Origin: Rhodospirillales bacterium
GTDB taxonomy: Bacteria; Pseudomonadota; Alphaproteobacteria; Rhodospirillales; JAPHRK01
Reading direction: 5' to 3'
NCBI GenBank assembly: GCA_026196105.1
Contig: JAPHRK010000031.1
Location: 48,719-112,718 of the forward strand
Length of the DNA stretch: 64,000 nucleotides
How positions within the stretch are numbered: the stretch's first letter is position 1; every line of letters begins with the position of its first letter. The notes below the pieces were generated by a model. The model saw only the letters and a list, made by a program, of their open reading frames with translations, was not told the origin of the DNA and did not search any database. Shown here in pieces: positions 62,542-64,000 of the stretch. The translations under genes were made by a program, and so were the position numbers.

Positions 62542-63129
62542 GTGGCTCTTTTAACCCCCCAGCCAAACGACCCTGACGGCCCGTTAGTTCTTGCCGCCTT
62601 AGAGGGTGATATAAATGCGTTCGGCACTTTGGTGGGGCGGCTGCAAGGGCGTGTTTATGGGTTCATCCTTCGACATGTAAAAAACCCAAATGATGCAGAG
62701 GACCTCACACAAGACACTCTGCTTGAAACCCATCGCAAATTAGCCAACTTCCAGGGAAATTCAAAATTTTCAACTTGGGTTCTAGGCATCGCCTTAAATA
62801 TCGCCCGCAATTACCGCCGTCGCACTCCCCAGTATCGTTATCCCCATGTGGGAGACGATGAAATCCCCGAAACCCCTGATATGAAGTCTGACCCCTACCG
62901 GGAAACAGAGAACAAAGCTTTTGCCCAATCTCTTCAAGAGGCCATTAACACCTTGCCTGAAGATGTTCGCGAGGCTTTGGTGATGGTGTCTCTTGAGGGT
63001 ATGGGATATCAAGAAGCCGCTGAGGTGGTCGGCATTCCAACTGGAACGATGAAAACCAGGGTTTTCCGTGCCAGAAAGATGCTCCGTGAACATCTTAAAA
63101 AACACGATAAGGAAGAATTTATTGAATAG
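62542..63129 (+). CDS. ECF-type RNA polymerase sigma factor
   Basis: The 195-residue protein has sigma region 2 (~residues 25-90; RVYGFILRHVKNPNDAEDLT, then FSTWVLGIALNIARNY). A linker precedes region 4 (~125-185; LPEDVREALVMVSLEGMGYQ, then IPTGTMKTRVFRARKML). The start is a GTG at 62542 with a weak ribosome site. A membrane protein gene that likely encodes its anti-sigma factor follows after 62 bases. The regulon and signal are unknown, but the gene pair fits envelope-stress sensing. Confidence 0.92.
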   Translation: MALLTPQPNDPDGPLVLAALEGDINAFGTLVGRLQGRVYGFILRHVKNPNDAEDLTQDTLLETHRKLANFQGNSKFSTWVLGIALNIARNYRRRTPQYRYPHVGDDEIPETPDMKSDPYRETENKAFAQSLQEAINTLPEDVREALVMVSLEGMGYQEAAEVVGIPTGTMKTRVFRARKMLREHLKKHDKEEFIE

Positions 63130-63160
63130 TGAACCAATTTCGATAAACGGTTACTTAGAG
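63129..63160 (+). promoter_or_regulatory. Conserved 32-bp motif upstream of the anti-sigma gene (copy 2)
   Basis: This copy shares GTGAACCAATTTC, CGGTTAC and AGAG with the copy at 62101, at equal spacing. It begins at the stop codon of the sigma gene and lies 63 bases before the next start, giving the anti-sigma gene its own promoter. Confidence 0.55.
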
Positions 63161-63191
63161 TTCAGTTAGATTTTGATGTAGTGGATAAGCC

Positions 63192-63959
63192 ATGAAAGAA
63201 GACGAACAGGAACTAATCAGCCGAGGCCTTGATGCCGATCTTAACCGCCAGGAAATGCGCAAGCTTTATAAGCTGGTGGCTAAGGACGATGAGGCACGTG
63301 TGGAAGCAGGTGAACTCGCTGAACTGGAAAACGATTTAGCTTTATTAGCTGCAACATCAACTGAGACAGAGCTAACCCGTGATTTCGCGGCTGAAATCCA
63401 AGCTTCCATGATTAAAGCTGAAGCCAAACCAAAAGTAGGCCTTATAGGTAAAGCCTGGAAGTGGCTACGTTCCCCAGATGGCCTATCCATACAACCACTA
63501 TCTTTTGCCTCAGGCATTGCTATTGCCGCCGTTGCACTCTTTATGGTGAACCCGGTAATGACCGAACTTCAGCCTGAGGAAGCCCGATTTATTGTCAACG
63601 ACATGCAATTTACCAAAGCTCAAACAACGGTGGATTGGACCTATCAGTTTATTGTCACCCCTGGCGGTGCCACTCGTGTGGCTCTTGACCAAGGGGATGA
63701 CCTTCCCATGCACTTCCAATTTGAATCATCTGATAACGTTCCCCTCGTGGTTTCTCACGAAACACCAGGACGCAAAAAAACACCGTCTAAAAGCTTCACA
63801 GTTGACGGTATCGGGTTTGCAACTTTGATGAAACCTCTTGCAGGTGATTCTATCGTTGTCCATAACAATGGCAAAGTCCCGGTCGTGGTTTATGCTTATA
63901 CCAACGGTTATGGTGGCTCTGGCGTTTTTCCTGATAAGAACAGTAGCAAAGCTCTTTAA
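63192..63959 (+). CDS. Probable anti-sigma factor (membrane-anchored)
   Basis: The 255-residue protein has an N-terminal cytoplasmic helical part (~1-75) rich in Glu and Asp. One membrane helix lies at ~103-120 (SFASGIAIAAVALFMVNPVM), and a periplasmic beta-rich domain follows (~125-255; YQFIVTPGGATRVALDQGDD). The zinc-binding HxxxCxxC motif of ZAS-type anti-sigmas is absent. Its role is inferred from membrane topology and position after the ECF gene. The periplasmic domain may detect an envelope signal. Confidence 0.7.
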   Translation: MKEDEQELISRGLDADLNRQEMRKLYKLVAKDDEARVEAGELAELENDLALLAATSTETELTRDFAAEIQASMIKAEAKPKVGLIGKAWKWLRSPDGLSIQPLSFASGIAIAAVALFMVNPVMTELQPEEARFIVNDMQFTKAQTTVDWTYQFIVTPGGATRVALDQGDDLPMHFQFESSDNVPLVVSHETPGRKKTPSKSFTVDGIGFATLMKPLAGDSIVVHNNGKVPVVVYAYTNGYGGSGVFPDKNSSKAL

Positions 63960-64000
63960 GAACTCTGCATCAACAAGTTTAATACAGACAAATTTCCTCA

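Overview
The window reads as chromosomal DNA of a moderately AT-leaning, probably marine alphaproteobacterium. The best guess is a Rhodospirillales-type organism, at moderate confidence. Support comes from gene neighbourhoods rather than one marker: rpsF-rpsR-DUF2232-rplI, ybgC-tolQRAB-pal-cpoB beside ruvCAB, ftsH with folP and glmM-thiD, a 6S RNA between zapA and a 5-formyl-THF cyclo-ligase gene, two small DUF1127 proteins, and a Calvin-type class II aldolase next to transketolase. No rRNA, prophage, CRISPR array or complete insertion sequence was seen. One tRNA (His) is present.

Layout. 1-2.8 kb: tail of a histidine kinase, then the S6/S18/L9 ribosomal operon. 2.8-14.2 kb: a sulfur-metabolism neighbourhood with an ArsR-type repressor carrying the two cysteines of persulfide sensors, DsrE-like and TusA sulfur carriers, an acyl-CoA synthetase, a secreted lectin-like protein, a periplasmic binding protein, a GST, a SoeABC-type cytoplasmic sulfite dehydrogenase and a LysR regulator. 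14.2-18 kb: phage-shock operon pspF/pspABC with a sigma-54 promoter. 18-22.8 kb: tkt-fba-rpe and a LuxR-type regulator whose receiver lacks its phospho-acceptor Asp. 23-30.5 kb: accessory region with an array of nine hairpins, tRNA-His, MscS, a methyltransferase, a decayed VOC pseudogene, GNAT, AlaX, a MocR regulator and a receiver-GST fusion protein. 30.6-42.6 kb: thiD-glmM and folP-ftsH, apparently separated by an inserted block holding a MITE-like element, a small coiled-coil gene and a 1988-residue FecR/LamG/FG-GAP exoprotein. 42.7-52.6 kb: tilS, the tol-pal cluster, ruvCAB and yebC. 53-57.4 kb: two chemoreceptors, one with a c-type heme motif in its sensor region. 57.5-62 kb: YmdB-type phosphoesterase, cyclo-ligase, 6S RNA, zapA, gap and a cytochrome c. 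62.1-64 kb: secreted protein, ECF sigma factor and likely anti-sigma, with the same approximately 32-bp motif upstream of the first and last gene.

How it fits together. The sulfur genes could sense reactive sulfur (ArsR), carry sulfane sulfur (DsrE/TusA) and oxidise cytoplasmic sulfite into the quinone pool (SoeABC). The psp, tol-pal, ftsH, mscS and ECF genes form an envelope-maintenance theme. tkt, fba, rpe and gap cover the pentose-phosphate/glycolysis junction. The most unusual items are the receiver-GST fusion, the MITE-like nested palindrome, the hairpin array beside tRNA-His, the pseudo-receiver regulator with paired TACCC-N4-GGGTA/TACCC-N4-AGGTA sites, the duplicated ECF-locus motif and the heme-motif chemoreceptor. 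Every functional call comes from reading the sequence and recalled family knowledge; no database search was run.
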